A stretch of 64,000 bases of DNA from Xenophilus sp. AP218F (GTDB lineage Bacteria > Pseudomonadota > Gammaproteobacteria > Burkholderiales > Chromobacteriaceae). The stretch spans positions 179,433 through 243,432 of the forward strand of contig NJIE01000009.1 in NCBI GenBank assembly GCA_002213445.1. Reading direction: 5' to 3'. This document shows positions 9,425-18,310 of this stretch, piece after piece. A model generated the notes under the pieces. That model made no database searches and was not told the DNA's origin. It saw only the letters and a list, made by a program, of their open reading frames with translations. Numbering within the stretch: position 1 is the stretch's first letter; each line of letters begins with the position of its first letter. A program made the position numbers and the translations under genes.

Positions 9425-10195
9425 TTAACCGCCGGCCTTGGCGAACAGCCGGAAAAAATTGTCGGAGGTGGCGGCCGCCACCTCTTCCATCGGAATGCCG
9501 CGCAGGCCGGCGATAAACTCGGCGACGTGGCGCACGTAGGCCGGCTCGTTGAGCTTGCCGCGATGCGGCGCCGGCGCCAGATAGGGCGAATCGGTTTCAA
9601 TCAGCATCCGCTCCAGCGGCACCTTCTGCGCCACTTCCTGCACCTGCCTGGCGTTCTTGAAGGTCACCACGCCGGAGAAGGAAATGTAAAACCCCAGCGC
9701 CAGCGCCGCTTCGGCCACTTCCCAGGTCTCGGTGAAGCAATGCATCACGCCGCCGCAGGCCTCGGCGTGCTCTTCCTGCATGATGCGGATGGTGTCGGCC
9801 GCCGACTCGCGGGTATGGATCACCAAGGGCAGGCCGGCGCGCCTGGCGGCGCGGATGTGAGTGCGAAAACGCTGGTGCTGCCAGGCAAGATCGCCCTTGC
9901 ACCAGTGATAATCCAGCCCGGTCTCGCCGATGCCGACCACGCGCGGATGCGCGGCCAGCTCCACCAGTTCGTCCTCGCTGTATTCCTCGGCGTCCGGATC
10001 GTCGGGATGCACGCCTACCGTGGCGAAGAGATTGTCGTGCGCCTCGGCCAGCGCCAGCACCTGCGGATAACGGGGACGGCTGACGCCGATCACCAGCGCG
10101 TGGGTGACGGCGTGCTCGCGCATATTGGCCAGCACTTCCGGCAGCTTGTCGGCGAGGTCGGGAAAATTGATATGGCAGTGAGAATCGATCAGCAT
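9425..10195 (-). CDS. TatD-family metal-dependent hydrolase (YcfH type)
   Basis: A 256-residue TIM-barrel hydrolase. Metal-binding motifs are visible: the N-terminal DSHCHINF, GIGETGLDYHW, PLVIHTRES, MHCFTETWE and the C-terminal IETDSPYLAP. These match YcfH/TatD proteins, 3'-exonuclease-type deoxyribonucleases or hydrolases. It is the last gene of the mltG-tmk-holB-pilZ run, the same order as in many proteobacteria. The start MLIDSHCH fits the family exactly. Confidence 0.94.
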   Translation of the reverse strand: MLIDSHCHINFPDLADKLPEVLANMREHAVTHALVIGVSRPRYPQVLALAEAHDNLFATVGVHPDDPDAEEYSEDELVELAAHPRVVGIGETGLDYHWCKGDLAWQHQRFRTHIRAARRAGLPLVIHTRESAADTIRIMQEEHAEACGGVMHCFTETWEVAEAALALGFYISFSGVVTFKNARQVQEVAQKVPLERMLIETDSPYLAPAPHRGKLNEPAYVRHVAEFIAGLRGIPMEEVAAATSDNFFRLFAKAGG

Positions 10196-10227
10196 GGTTT
10201 CTGTTTTTCGCCGCCGCGGCGGCGGAG

Positions 10228-10602
10228 TTACATGGTGTGAGTCGGACGGCTGGAGTTGAGCACGCCGCCGAGCAGGGCTTCGATCTTGTCGCGAGCCTGC
10301 TTGCCGGCGTCGCCGCTGGCGAATTCCACGCCGACGCCCTGCACCCTGCTGTTATTGGCCCCGGCCGGCGTCACCCATACCACCTTGGCCTGCACCGCGA
10401 TGCGCTGCGGGTCTTCCATCAGCGTCAGCAGCAGGAACACTTCCTCGCCCAGCTGCATTTCCTTGCTGGTGGGGATGAAAATCCCGCCGTTGCGCACGAA
10501 GGGCATGTAGGCGGCGAACAGCGCGCTGCGCTCCTTGATGTGCAAGGACAACACGCCGGGCCGGTTGGGGTTCAGGTCGGTGCGGGCGGTTCCAGTATCC
10601 AT
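10228..10602 (-). CDS. pilZ: PilZ-domain type IV pilus protein
   Basis: A 124-residue PilZ-domain protein. It has an N-terminal RPGVLSLHIKERSALFAAYMPFV segment, GGIFIPTSKEM, a LGEEVFLLLTL strand and VQGVGVEF. The c-di-GMP signature RxxxR is not obvious, as in the founding PilZ of type IV pilus biogenesis, which binds PilB and does not need c-di-GMP. The position between holB and tatD is the standard pilZ context. The start ATG at 10602 gives the family-like N-terminus; the open frame continues far upstream inside holB but without meaning. Confidence 0.9.
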   Translation of the reverse strand: MDTGTARTDLNPNRPGVLSLHIKERSALFAAYMPFVRNGGIFIPTSKEMQLGEEVFLLLTLMEDPQRIAVQAKVVWVTPAGANNSRVQGVGVEFASGDAGKQARDKIEALLGGVLNSSRPTHTM

Positions 10603-10622
10603 GCGACGGCAAGCCTCCGGGG

Positions 10623-11624
10623 TCAGCCGGCCTTGCGGCCGGTAAAGATTCGGAGGTAGTCCATCAGGACCGCCTCCAGCTGCAATCGGGTGTTGAGCGT
10701 GTGCTGGGCGAACGGCGCCAGCGCGGTGACGGCCTGCTGGCACTGCATCAGCAGCGGCAGGTCGCAACGCGCGCCAAGCGCCGACAAGGCCCGCTCCTGA
10801 TCTGGATAATAGCGGATGGTGCCGGACAGCCTCAAACCGGCCAGGTCCAGCAGCCACTTTTGCAGCCAGTCCAGCGGCAGCAGCAACGACAGTTTCTGCT
10901 TGTCCACCAGCTCGGCCAGCTGCAGCATGCCGGCGAAACCGGGTTGCCCCAGCGCCTTGACGAACTGGTTGCGCAGCCGGGTCAGCTCCGGGTCGTGGTC
11001 GAACAGCGGCACGCCGCCGTTGTGCGCCAGCTCCAGTTCGGCGTTGGCCACGCCCCGGCTCTCCAGCCAGGCAAGCGCCTCGGCGCGGGCCGGACGGCGC
11101 AGCGCGAACTGGCGGCAGCGGCTGCGTATCGTCGGCAGCAAACGCTGCGGCGCGTGCGCCACCAGCAGGAACAGCACCGTCTCCGGCGGCTCTTCCAGAA
11201 TCTTGAGCAGGGCGTTGGCCGCGGACAGGTTGAGGCTCTCCGCCGGCTCCACCAGGATCACCCGCTGGCCGGCGCGATGGGCGGTCAAATGGGCGAAGTC
11301 GATCACCTCGCGCACCGCCTCGATCTTGATCTGCGGCAGCTTGCGGCTGGTCTTGGCTTCCTTGCCCTCCTCGTCTTCGTCGGTCAGCGGCGAGAGGCGG
11401 CGGAAGTCCGGGTGGGTGCCGCTGGCGAACCAGCGGCAGGCCTGGCAGCGGCCGCAAGGCTGATGCTCGGGCTGCGGGTCTTCGCACAGCAAGGATTGCG
11501 CCAGATGCTCGGCGAACTCCAGCTTGCCGATGCCGGCCGCGCCGGTAAACAGCCAGGCCCCGGGCTGGCGGGCGCGCTCGCCGTTCAGCCGGCGCCAGTC
11601 GGCGTTCTGCCATGGATACAACAT
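10623..11624 (-). CDS. holB: DNA polymerase III subunit delta'
   Basis: A 333-residue clamp-loader subunit of the AAA+ family. It has the N-terminus [10 protein letters not shown], a Walker A-like loop FTGAAGIGKLEFA, a zinc module (CEDPQPEHQPCGRCQACRW), NALLKILEEPPE and the SRC motif IRSRCRQF. Delta' helps load the beta clamp onto primed DNA. Its ATG shares one base with the tmk stop (TGATG at 11622-11626), so translation is probably coupled. An acidic insert (TDEDEEGKEAK) follows the zinc module. Confidence 0.95.
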   Translation of the reverse strand: MLYPWQNADWRRLNGERARQPGAWLFTGAAGIGKLEFAEHLAQSLLCEDPQPEHQPCGRCQACRWFASGTHPDFRRLSPLTDEDEEGKEAKTSRKLPQIKIEAVREVIDFAHLTAHRAGQRVILVEPAESLNLSAANALLKILEEPPETVLFLLVAHAPQRLLPTIRSRCRQFALRRPARAEALAWLESRGVANAELELAHNGGVPLFDHDPELTRLRNQFVKALGQPGFAGMLQLAELVDKQKLSLLLPLDWLQKWLLDLAGLRLSGTIRYYPDQERALSALGARCDLPLLMQCQQAVTALAPFAQHTLNTRLQLEAVLMDYLRIFTGRKAG

Positions 11625-12271
11625 CAGGCGCGCTCCAACAGGCGTTGCAGCTGCGCGGCGATATCCACCTGGATCTCGGCGATGCTTCGGCTGGCGTCCA
11701 GCACCACGAAACGGGGGTGGCCGGCGGCCCGCTCCAGATAGGCCGCGCGCACCCGCTGATGGAAATCGGCGGCTTCCTGTTCGAAGCGGTCCAGCGTGCG
11801 GCTGCCGGCCATCCGTCCGGCGGCCACCTCCAGCGGCAGATCGAACAGCAAGGTCAGGTCCGGCTGCAAGCCGCGCTGCACCCACGCTTCCAGCGCCGCG
11901 ATGCGGGCCGGATCGACGCCGCGGCCGCCGCCCTGGAAGGCATAGGTGGAATCGGTGAAGCGGTCGGACACCAGGTAGCGGCCGGCGGCGAGGGCGGGTT
12001 CGATCACCTCGGCGATGTGCTGCTGGCGCGCGGCGAAGGCGAGCAGCGTCTCCGCCTCCAGCGACACCCGGGTATCGGCGGCCAGAAACAGTTCGCGGAT
12101 TTTTTCGCCCAGCGGCGTGCCGCCCGGCTCGCGGGTGAACACCGCGTCGATGTCATGCGCCCGCAACCAGTCGCGGATGAAGCCCAGGTGCGTGCTTTTG
12201 CCTGCGCCGTCGATGCCTTCCAGCGTGATGAAGCGGCCGCGACGGACGCCGGCCTGGGGCAAACTTGCCAT
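11624..12271 (-). CDS. tmk: Thymidylate kinase
   Basis: A 215-residue dTMP kinase that makes dTDP. It has the P-loop [11 protein letters not shown], the substrate motif [29 protein letters not shown] for base binding, and LFDLPLEVA. Length is typical. It lies in mltG-tmk-holB order with one-base stop/start overlaps on both sides, implying a tightly coupled operon. Confidence 0.97.
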   Translation of the reverse strand: MASLPQAGVRRGRFITLEGIDGAGKSTHLGFIRDWLRAHDIDAVFTREPGGTPLGEKIRELFLAADTRVSLEAETLLAFAARQQHIAEVIEPALAAGRYLVSDRFTDSTYAFQGGGRGVDPARIAALEAWVQRGLQPDLTLLFDLPLEVAAGRMAGSRTLDRFEQEAADFHQRVRAAYLERAAGHPRFVVLDASRSIAEIQVDIAAQLQRLLERA

Positions 12272-13260
12272 TACTGGCCTTTCTTCAAGATGTATTTGCG
12301 CACCGCCTGGTTGTGTTGGTCCAGGGTGGCGGAAAATTCGGAGCTGCCGTCGCCGCGCGCCACGAAATACAGCGCGTTGGAATCGGCCGGCTGGGCGGCG
12401 GCGTAAAGCGCGGCCTTGCCCGGCAGCGAGATCGGCGTCGGCGTCAGGCCGGCGCGAGTGTAGGTATTGTACGGCGTATCGCGCCGCAAGTCGGCCTTGG
12501 CGATATTGCCCTGGTAACGGCTGCCCATGCCGTAGATCACCGAAGGGTCGGTCTGCAGCCGCATGCCCTGGCGCAAACGGTTGACGAACACCGACGCCAC
12601 CATGCTGCGGTCTGACTCGTGGCCGGTTTCCTTTTCGATCAGGCTGGCCATGATCAGCATCTCGTACGGCGTCTGGTAGGGCAGATCGGGCTTGCGCGCC
12701 GCCCAGGCCGCGTCCAGCTGCTGCTGCATGGTGGCCAGCGCCTGGCGATACAGGTCGATGTCGCTGGAGCCGGGCGAAAAGAGATAAGTGCTGGGGAAGA
12801 ACATGCCCTCCGGCTTGACGCCGGTCAGCCCCAGCTCGGCCATCAGGGCGTCCTCGCTCATGTCGCGGGTCTTGTGCTCCAGGTCCGGGTTGCGATCTAT
12901 CGCCTGACGCAGCTGGCGGAAGGTCCAGCCTTCGATGGCGGTGAGGCTGGCTTCGTCGGGGTGGCCCTGCACCAGCCGCGCCAGCACGTCGCTCAGCGAC
13001 TGTCTGCCCTCGAAACGGTACAAGCCGGCCTTGACCTTGCGATCCGCGCCGCTCAGCCTCGCCAGCGCCACCAGCATCTGCCGGTTGCGGATCGCGCCGT
13101 CGTCTTCCAGCGTGCGGGCGATCTGCGCCAGCGTCCGGTTGGGGCCGACCAGCAATTTGTACCCCCCCTCGGGCATGGCAAGCGGCGCCCAGGCCAGCCA
13201 GCCCAGCCACGCCAGAGCGCAAATCAAAACCAGCAACAGCGTGCTGAAAAGCTTCTTCAT
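12271..13260 (-). CDS. mltG: Endolytic murein transglycosylase MltG
   Basis: A 329-residue YceG-family protein anchored by an N-terminal membrane segment (residues ~4-24, [20 protein letters not shown]). A LysM-like region follows ([16 protein letters not shown]), then the catalytic domain with EGMFFPSTY, the active-site Glu in [24 protein letters not shown] and SLPGKAAL. MltG cuts nascent glycan strands to set their length. It is the first gene of the operon with tmk and holB. Confidence 0.95.
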   Translation of the reverse strand: MKKLFSTLLLVLICALAWLGWLAWAPLAMPEGGYKLLVGPNRTLAQIARTLEDDGAIRNRQMLVALARLSGADRKVKAGLYRFEGRQSLSDVLARLVQGHPDEASLTAIEGWTFRQLRQAIDRNPDLEHKTRDMSEDALMAELGLTGVKPEGMFFPSTYLFSPGSSDIDLYRQALATMQQQLDAAWAARKPDLPYQTPYEMLIMASLIEKETGHESDRSMVASVFVNRLRQGMRLQTDPSVIYGMGSRYQGNIAKADLRRDTPYNTYTRAGLTPTPISLPGKAALYAAAQPADSNALYFVARGDGSSEFSATLDQHNQAVRKYILKKGQ

Positions 13261-13330
13261 GATGGCGACGTCACATCAAAGGTTGATAGGCTGCCAAGGC
13301 GGCAGAGGGCGCATCATACCAGCAAGACCC

Positions 13331-13346
13331 CTGTCCGACATGACAG
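13331..13346. promoter_or_regulatory. Possible LuxR-type (CviR-like) box
   Basis: CTGTCCGACATGACAG matches the reported Chromobacterium CviR consensus CTGNCCN4GGNCAG except for one base (T for G in the right half). It lies 71 bases upstream of mltG and 140 upstream of the next plus-strand gene. The match is by eye and from recalled consensus, so this is only a candidate. Confidence 0.3.
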
Positions 13347-13486
13347 CATTGACAGGCCCGGCCCGCAGAAAGTTTGTCATTGATCAACGGCCATCGGCAG
13401 GGATTTCCCTATTTTCCAGATGATCTCGCGGCGGTCCGGGCTGTCTGCGGCCGCTCTTCCCAACCGATCTTTCCTTCCGAACGTAG

Positions 13487-14107
13487 ATGAAGCCCTTTTT
13501 CAACCTTGGTTGCGCCCTGGTCGCCTGGAACGCGCTGGCCAGGCTGGCACAGGAGCGCGATCCTGACAGCAGTCTGAGCCATCTGCCATTGCAGGCCTTG
13601 CGCCAAGGCAAGCATAGCCATCAATTCGTCTACGAAACACCCCAGCCATCGTTGCAGCGCTACCGCGGCGTGGTGCTGGAGCCGCTGCAATTGCTGGATC
13701 AGCGCCCCGACGGCCGCTGGCAGTGGCAAACCACCCCCGCCGACGCCGAACTGAACCGTCTGCTGCAAAAGCTGCTGCAAAACCAGCTGCAATCGCTGGG
13801 CTTGACCGTGCGGGAACAGCCTGGCGAGCACGTCGCCCGGCTGCGCGTCACCGTGCGCAGCCGCCACGGCAGGTTCTGCGGCCAGGCGCTGCTGCCGACA
13901 GAGCCGGGCGCGACGCCCTCCTCCCCTTTGCTGAACGGCATCGCCGCCTACCTGCACCACATCGCCAGCGTGGCGCGACTGGAAGACTCCTGCGACGGCC
14001 GGCTGCTGGGCGGCGGCATCAATCTCAAGGCCGCCGCGCCGCCGGCGCAACCCATCGCCAGCTGGCAAGAGCTGCTCGCCTGCGCCTGGCTGCCCACGCC
14101 GGGCTAG
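13487..14107 (+). CDS. Conserved protein of unknown function (possibly DUF3313-like)
   Basis: A 206-residue protein with a short hydrophobic N-terminus (MKPFFNLGCALVAWNALARLA) lacking a clear cleavage site. The middle has YRGVVLEPLQLLDQ and a following WQWQTTPADAELNRLLQKLLQ helix, then a strand VARLRVTVRS. This order loosely resembles DUF3313 envelope lipoproteins, but no lipobox is seen. It is 59 bases upstream of modA on the same strand, with no functional link apparent. Confidence 0.6.
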   Translation: MKPFFNLGCALVAWNALARLAQERDPDSSLSHLPLQALRQGKHSHQFVYETPQPSLQRYRGVVLEPLQLLDQRPDGRWQWQTTPADAELNRLLQKLLQNQLQSLGLTVREQPGEHVARLRVTVRSRHGRFCGQALLPTEPGATPSSPLLNGIAAYLHHIASVARLEDSCDGRLLGGGINLKAAAPPAQPIASWQELLACAWLPTPG

Positions 14108-14166
14108 GCCGCCGCGCCGCCAGCCGGCATAATGACAAACCAATCCACTTTCCGGACCAAACCGCC

Positions 14167-14892
14167 ATGCGCCGCAAGCTGTTGCTGCCCTTGCTCTGCC
14201 TTTTGCCGCTCTCCAGCCACGCCGACACCGTCGCCGTGGCCGTCGCCAGCAACTTCCAGCAAACGCTGGACAAGATCGCCGTCGAATTCAAGGCCGCCAG
14301 CGGCCACGAGATCAAGGCCAGCGCCGGCGCATCCGGCAAGCTGGCGGCGCAGATCCGCCAGGGCGCGCCTTTCGACGTCTTCCTCTCCGCCGACGACGAG
14401 CGCCCGGCCGAGCTGGCGCGCGACGGCATCGGGCAGCCCGCCAGCCGCTTCACCTACGCCATCGGCCAGCTGGCGCTGTGGAGCAAGCAGCGCGGCGACG
14501 CCGGCGAGGCCGTCCTGCGCCAGGGCGACTTCAACAAGCTGGCAGTGGCCAACCCGGCCACCGCGCCTTACGGCCGCGCGGCGATGGAAACGCTGGCGGC
14601 GCTGAAGCTGGACACCAGGCTCAAGCCCAAACTGCTCACCGGCGAAAACATCGGCCAGACCATGCAGTTCGCCCAGGTCGGCGGCGCGGACTTCGCCTTC
14701 GTCGCTTACTCGCAATTGCAGGAACAGGGCATCCGCGACCATTACTGGCTGGTGCCCGCCAGGCTGCATCGGCCCATCCGCCAGGATGCGCTGCTGATCA
14801 AAGCCACGCCCGCTTCGCAGGCGCTGATGAAATTCCTGCGCGGCCCCGAAGCGCGCGCGCTGATGAGCAAGGCCGGCTACGGCTTCGAATGA
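14167..14892 (+). CDS. modA: Molybdate ABC transporter, periplasmic binding protein
   Basis: A 241-residue precursor with a signal peptide (MRRKLLLPLLCLLPLSSHA). Molybdate-binding features are present: VAVASNFQQTLDKIA, SAGASGKLAAQIRQGAPFDVFLSAD, NPATAPYGRAAME, GENIGQTMQFAQVGGADFAFVAYSQ. The stop overlaps the modB ATG by 4 bases (ATGA), supporting coupled translation. It delivers molybdate or tungstate to ModB. Confidence 0.93.
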   Translation: MRRKLLLPLLCLLPLSSHADTVAVAVASNFQQTLDKIAVEFKAASGHEIKASAGASGKLAAQIRQGAPFDVFLSADDERPAELARDGIGQPASRFTYAIGQLALWSKQRGDAGEAVLRQGDFNKLAVANPATAPYGRAAMETLAALKLDTRLKPKLLTGENIGQTMQFAQVGGADFAFVAYSQLQEQGIRDHYWLVPARLHRPIRQDALLIKATPASQALMKFLRGPEARALMSKAGYGFE

Positions 14893-15563
14893 GCACGACG
14901 CAATGGGCGGCCATCGACCTGACGCTCAGGCTGGCCGCCATCAGCACCCTGTTGCTGCTCCTGATCTGCATCCCGCTGGCCTGGTGGCTGGCGCGCACCC
15001 GCTCCCGCTTCAAGCCGCTGCTGGAAGCGGCCGCCACCCTGCCGCTGGTGCTGCCGCCCACCGTGCTCGGCTTTTACCTGCTGGTGGCCTTCGGCCCGCA
15101 CGGGCCGATAGGCGAGTTGACGCAGGCGCTGGGCCTGCCCGGCCTCGCCTTCACCTTTCAGGGACTGGTGATCGCCTCGGTGCTGTATTCGCTGCCCTTC
15201 GTGCTGCAGCCGCTGATCGCCAGCTTCGGCAACGTCCGCCGCGAGGAAATCGAAAGCGCGATGCTGCTGGGCGCCAGCCGCTGGCAGAGGCTGACCCGCG
15301 TCATCCTGCCCTCCTGCCGCGCCGGGGTGCTGGCCGCGGCCAGCATGGGCTTCGCCCATACCGTCGGCGAATTCGGCGTGGTGTTGATGATAGGCGGCAA
15401 TATCGAGGGCGAAACGCGGATGATTTCCATCGAGCTTTACAACCAGGTGGAGCAGGCCAACTACGCCGAGGCGCACCAGCTGGCGCTGCTGCTGGTAATA
15501 TTTGCCTTCGCCACCCTGGCTCTGGTCTACTGGCTGAACGCAAGACAGCGCCGGCTGGACTGA
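14889..15563 (+). CDS. modB: Molybdate ABC transporter permease
   Basis: A 224-residue inner-membrane permease with five to six predicted helices. It has LPLVLPPTVLGFYLL in the second helix region, the coupling (EAA) loop EIESAMLLGASRWQRLTRVILPSCRAG, and FAHTVGEFGVVLMIGGNI. These are standard ModB/CysTW features. The ATPase gene modC that normally follows is absent: the next gene is a PsiF-repeat protein on the same strand. Confidence 0.94.
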   Translation: MSTTQWAAIDLTLRLAAISTLLLLLICIPLAWWLARTRSRFKPLLEAAATLPLVLPPTVLGFYLLVAFGPHGPIGELTQALGLPGLAFTFQGLVIASVLYSLPFVLQPLIASFGNVRREEIESAMLLGASRWQRLTRVILPSCRAGVLAAASMGFAHTVGEFGVVLMIGGNIEGETRMISIELYNQVEQANYAEAHQLALLLVIFAFATLALVYWLNARQRRLD

Positions 15564-15616
15564 CCGGCGCCGGAACGCGGATCGCAGCCCCGCGCTGCTT
15601 CAACCGGAGAAAAACG

Positions 15617-15874
15617 ATGCGCAAATATCTGATGCTTGCCCTGCTGGCCGCCACGTCCGCCAACTTCGCCCTGGCCGACGCGTCTTGCGACGCGCGCGCC
15701 GCCGAGAAGAAACTGGCAGGCGCCGCCAAAACCAGCTTTCTGAAGAAGTGCGAGAAGGACGCCGCCGCGGCGCAGAAAAGCTGCGACGCCAAGGCCGCGG
15801 AAAAGAAGCTGGCCGGCGCGGCCAAGAACAGCTTCGTCAAGAAGTGCGTGAAGGACAGCGCGCCGGCCAAGTAG
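15617..15874 (+). CDS. PsiF-repeat family protein
   Basis: An 85-residue precursor with a signal peptide (MRKYLMLALLAATSANFALA) and two almost identical PsiF repeats: SCDARAAEKKLAGAAKTSF followed by LKKCEKD, then SCDAKAAEKKLAGAAKNSF followed by VKKCVKD. E. coli PsiF is phosphate-starvation induced, but its function is unknown. It is presumably periplasmic and Lys/Ala-rich. No Pho box was identified upstream. Confidence 0.88.
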   Translation: MRKYLMLALLAATSANFALADASCDARAAEKKLAGAAKTSFLKKCEKDAAAAQKSCDAKAAEKKLAGAAKNSFVKKCVKDSAPAK

Positions 15875-15994
15875 CCGCGCCATGCCGCGCGGGGCGACCG
15901 CCCCGCGCATAACAGCCTGAAACTTATCGGATTTCTCGAATTACGCATCGCGACTGTCTACAATCAGACAAGACGCGAGCGGTACGAGAAAGCC

Positions 15995-17521
15995 ATGAAC
16001 TCACTGTCCGGATACAATCCTCTCTTTTCGTCTTTCGGCACCCTGCTGCCGAACTTGAGCGCCTTGCTGAGCAGCGGCAACCTGCTCTCGTCGGCAAGCG
16101 CCGCCAGCCCCAGCCAGAACACCGTCGATTCGACCCAGGTGCAGCTCTCCGGCCTGGGACAGCTGCTCTCCAGCCTGAACGTCTTCCAGAACAGCCTGCA
16201 ACAGATCTACGCTTCGACCACGCTTGGCGCGCTCTCCTCCGCCAGCAGCAGCAATCCGGCCGTCGCCAGCGTCACCGCCAGCAACGGCGCGTCCAGCGCC
16301 AGCTACTGGCTGAACGTATCGCAGCTGGCGCAAGCGCAAAGCGCCAGCACCAGCTTTTCGCTGCCGGACAGCGCCAGCACCGCGGTGGGCAGCGGCAGCC
16401 TCACCATCGCCACCGGCAGCTACGCCTACAGCAGCCCCACCGCCGCCACCTCCTTCACCGCCAACGGCTCGCCGGTCACCATCAGCATAGGCAGCGGCAA
16501 CAATACGCTGGCCGGCATCGCCAACGCCATCAATGTCGCCAACGCCGGCGTCACGGCCAATGTGTTCCAGAACGCCTCCGGCGGCTACCAGCTGCAAATC
16601 AGCGCCGCCGCCACCGGCCAGGGCAACAATTTCCGCATCCTGGCCAGCGACAGCGACGGCAACAACACCGACCAGAACGGCCTCTCCCGGCTGGCTTTCG
16701 ACCAGACCCAGGCCGTCGGCAGCGGCCAGAACCTGACGCTGACCCAAAGCGCGCAGAACGCCAGCTACAGCGTCAACGGCGCATCGGCCTCTTCGCCCGG
16801 CAATCTCGGCGTCCAGCTCGGTTACGGCGTATCGGCCTCTCTGCTGACCACCGGCAGCACCAACGTCTCGGTCAACCCGGACTACGGCAATCTGAACGAC
16901 CAGGCGCAGGCGCTGGTCAACGCCTTCAACACTCTGCAGGCCAGCGTCAACAGCCTGATCGCCGACGGCGGCGCGCTGCAGAACGACCCCATCGCCGCCC
17001 AGCTTCCGCTGGGGCTGAACCAGCAGGCGATCGCCAGCTACGGCAACAGCGGCTCGCAGTTGATCCGCCTGAGCCAGATCGGCGTGAATTTCCAGTACCC
17101 CAGCGACTACGGCCAACAGGGCAGCCTCTCGCTGAACGCCTCGCTGCTGCAAAGCGCCTACAACGCCGATTCGCTGGGCGCGGTCAACCTGCTAGGCGGC
17201 GTCGCCCAATCGCTGGACAACTACGCCAACGGCTACGCGTCCTACGACAACGGCAGCATCCCGCTGACCATGAGCGCGCTGCAACGCGCGCAGTTCACCG
17301 ACAGCCTGGGGCTAGGCGCCGCCCCGGTCAGCGACACCATCCCCGGCAACCTGGCTAGCCTCGCGGCCAACCAGAGCGGGGCGACCCAGCTTTCGGCCCA
17401 GCAGATCAGCGCGCTGGCGATGTACGCGATGGTGTATTCGCTCAGCGCCCCCTACCAGGTGCAAGCCTTGCTGGTAGGGCAAGGCCTGGGCATCGGCAAC
17501 GGCCTCTCCACCACCGCCTGA
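15995..17521 (+). CDS. Orphan FliD-like (flagellar cap/hook-associated 2) protein
   Basis: A 508-residue protein very rich in Ser, Ala, Asn, Gly and Gln, with no cysteine. The N-terminal helix (LSSLNVFQNSLQQIY) and the following block (YWLNVSQLAQAQSAST; GSGSLTIATGSY; NNTLAGIANAINVANAGVTANVF; YQLQISAAATGQGNNFRI) follow the FliD N-domain and hook-IN motif pattern. The C-terminal part has NAFNTLQASVNSLI and LSLNASLLQSAYNAD, also FliD-like. No flagellar gene is nearby, and the sequence lacks the usual long C-terminal coiled coil. It could be a secreted adhesin or a lateral flagellar cap; the role is unknown. Confidence 0.75.
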   Translation: MNSLSGYNPLFSSFGTLLPNLSALLSSGNLLSSASAASPSQNTVDSTQVQLSGLGQLLSSLNVFQNSLQQIYASTTLGALSSASSSNPAVASVTASNGASSASYWLNVSQLAQAQSASTSFSLPDSASTAVGSGSLTIATGSYAYSSPTAATSFTANGSPVTISIGSGNNTLAGIANAINVANAGVTANVFQNASGGYQLQISAAATGQGNNFRILASDSDGNNTDQNGLSRLAFDQTQAVGSGQNLTLTQSAQNASYSVNGASASSPGNLGVQLGYGVSASLLTTGSTNVSVNPDYGNLNDQAQALVNAFNTLQASVNSLIADGGALQNDPIAAQLPLGLNQQAIASYGNSGSQLIRLSQIGVNFQYPSDYGQQGSLSLNASLLQSAYNADSLGAVNLLGGVAQSLDNYANGYASYDNGSIPLTMSALQRAQFTDSLGLGAAPVSDTIPGNLASLAANQSGATQLSAQQISALAMYAMVYSLSAPYQVQALLVGQGLGIGNGLSTTA

Positions 17522-17596
17522 GCGCCCGGCTTGTCCATCCGTCATTCTGGCCGTAGAATTCATCCTATGATTGGACAAATAACGGAGCAGGACACG

Positions 17597-18310
17597 ATGA
17601 AAGCCGCCAACGGCAAGCGCTCGCTGGTCGACATCGCCGTGGAAACGCTGGGCCGCAAGCTGGCCGACGGCCACTGGTGCGTGGGCAGCCGCATCCCGAC
17701 CGAACCCGAGCTGGCCGAAACGCTGGGCATGAGCCGCAACACCATCCGCGAGGCGGTGCGCGTGCTCAACTACGCCGGCCTGCTGGAAGTGCGCCAGGGC
17801 GACGGCACTTATGTGCGCGCCAGCCACAGCCCGGCCGAGGCGATGCGCGCCATCAGCCGCGCCAGTCTGCGCGAACATCTGGAAGTGCGCTGCCTGCTGG
17901 AGGAAAGCGCCGCCCGGCTGGCGGCGACGCGCGCCAGCGACAACGACATCGCGCTGATCGCCGACAGCCTGGCCCGCCGCGGCGAACGCCAGCCGGACGA
18001 AACGCTGGAAACCTTCGTCGACCGCGACCTGGCCTTCCACCTGGCCATCGCCGAGGCGAGCGGCAACACCGCGCTGGCCGAACTGTACGGCTACTTTTCG
18101 CGCGCGGTGCACCAGCACGTGCAAACCTCGATCCTGGACGAGGCGCTGCCCGACCCGGACCTAGCCGCGCACCAGGCCATTCTCGACGCCATCGCCGCGC
18201 GCAGCCCGGAAAACGCCGCCCGCGCCGCCGCCGCCATCACCCGCCCGCTGCTCGACACCCTGGAGCAGTTGCTGGCGCAACAACAAGGACAACAAGGAAA
18301 AGCTGAATGA
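17597..18310 (+). CDS. GntR-family (FadR/FCD) transcriptional regulator
   Basis: A 237-residue regulator. It has an N-terminal winged helix (IPTEPELAETLGMSRNTIREAVRVLNYAGLLEVRQGDGTYV) and a C-terminal FCD ligand domain with the metal-binding-type pattern DRDLAFHLAIAEASGN and HQAILDAIAARS. The start ATG at 17597 has GGAG upstream; ATG at 17567 is an alternative. It overlaps the next gene by 4 bases, so it probably controls the CynX/NimT-type transporter. A TTGGACAAAT sequence near 17573 may be part of its operator (weak). Confidence 0.9.
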   Translation: MKAANGKRSLVDIAVETLGRKLADGHWCVGSRIPTEPELAETLGMSRNTIREAVRVLNYAGLLEVRQGDGTYVRASHSPAEAMRAISRASLREHLEVRCLLEESAARLAATRASDNDIALIADSLARRGERQPDETLETFVDRDLAFHLAIAEASGNTALAELYGYFSRAVHQHVQTSILDEALPDPDLAAHQAILDAIAARSPENAARAAAAITRPLLDTLEQLLAQQQGQQGKAE

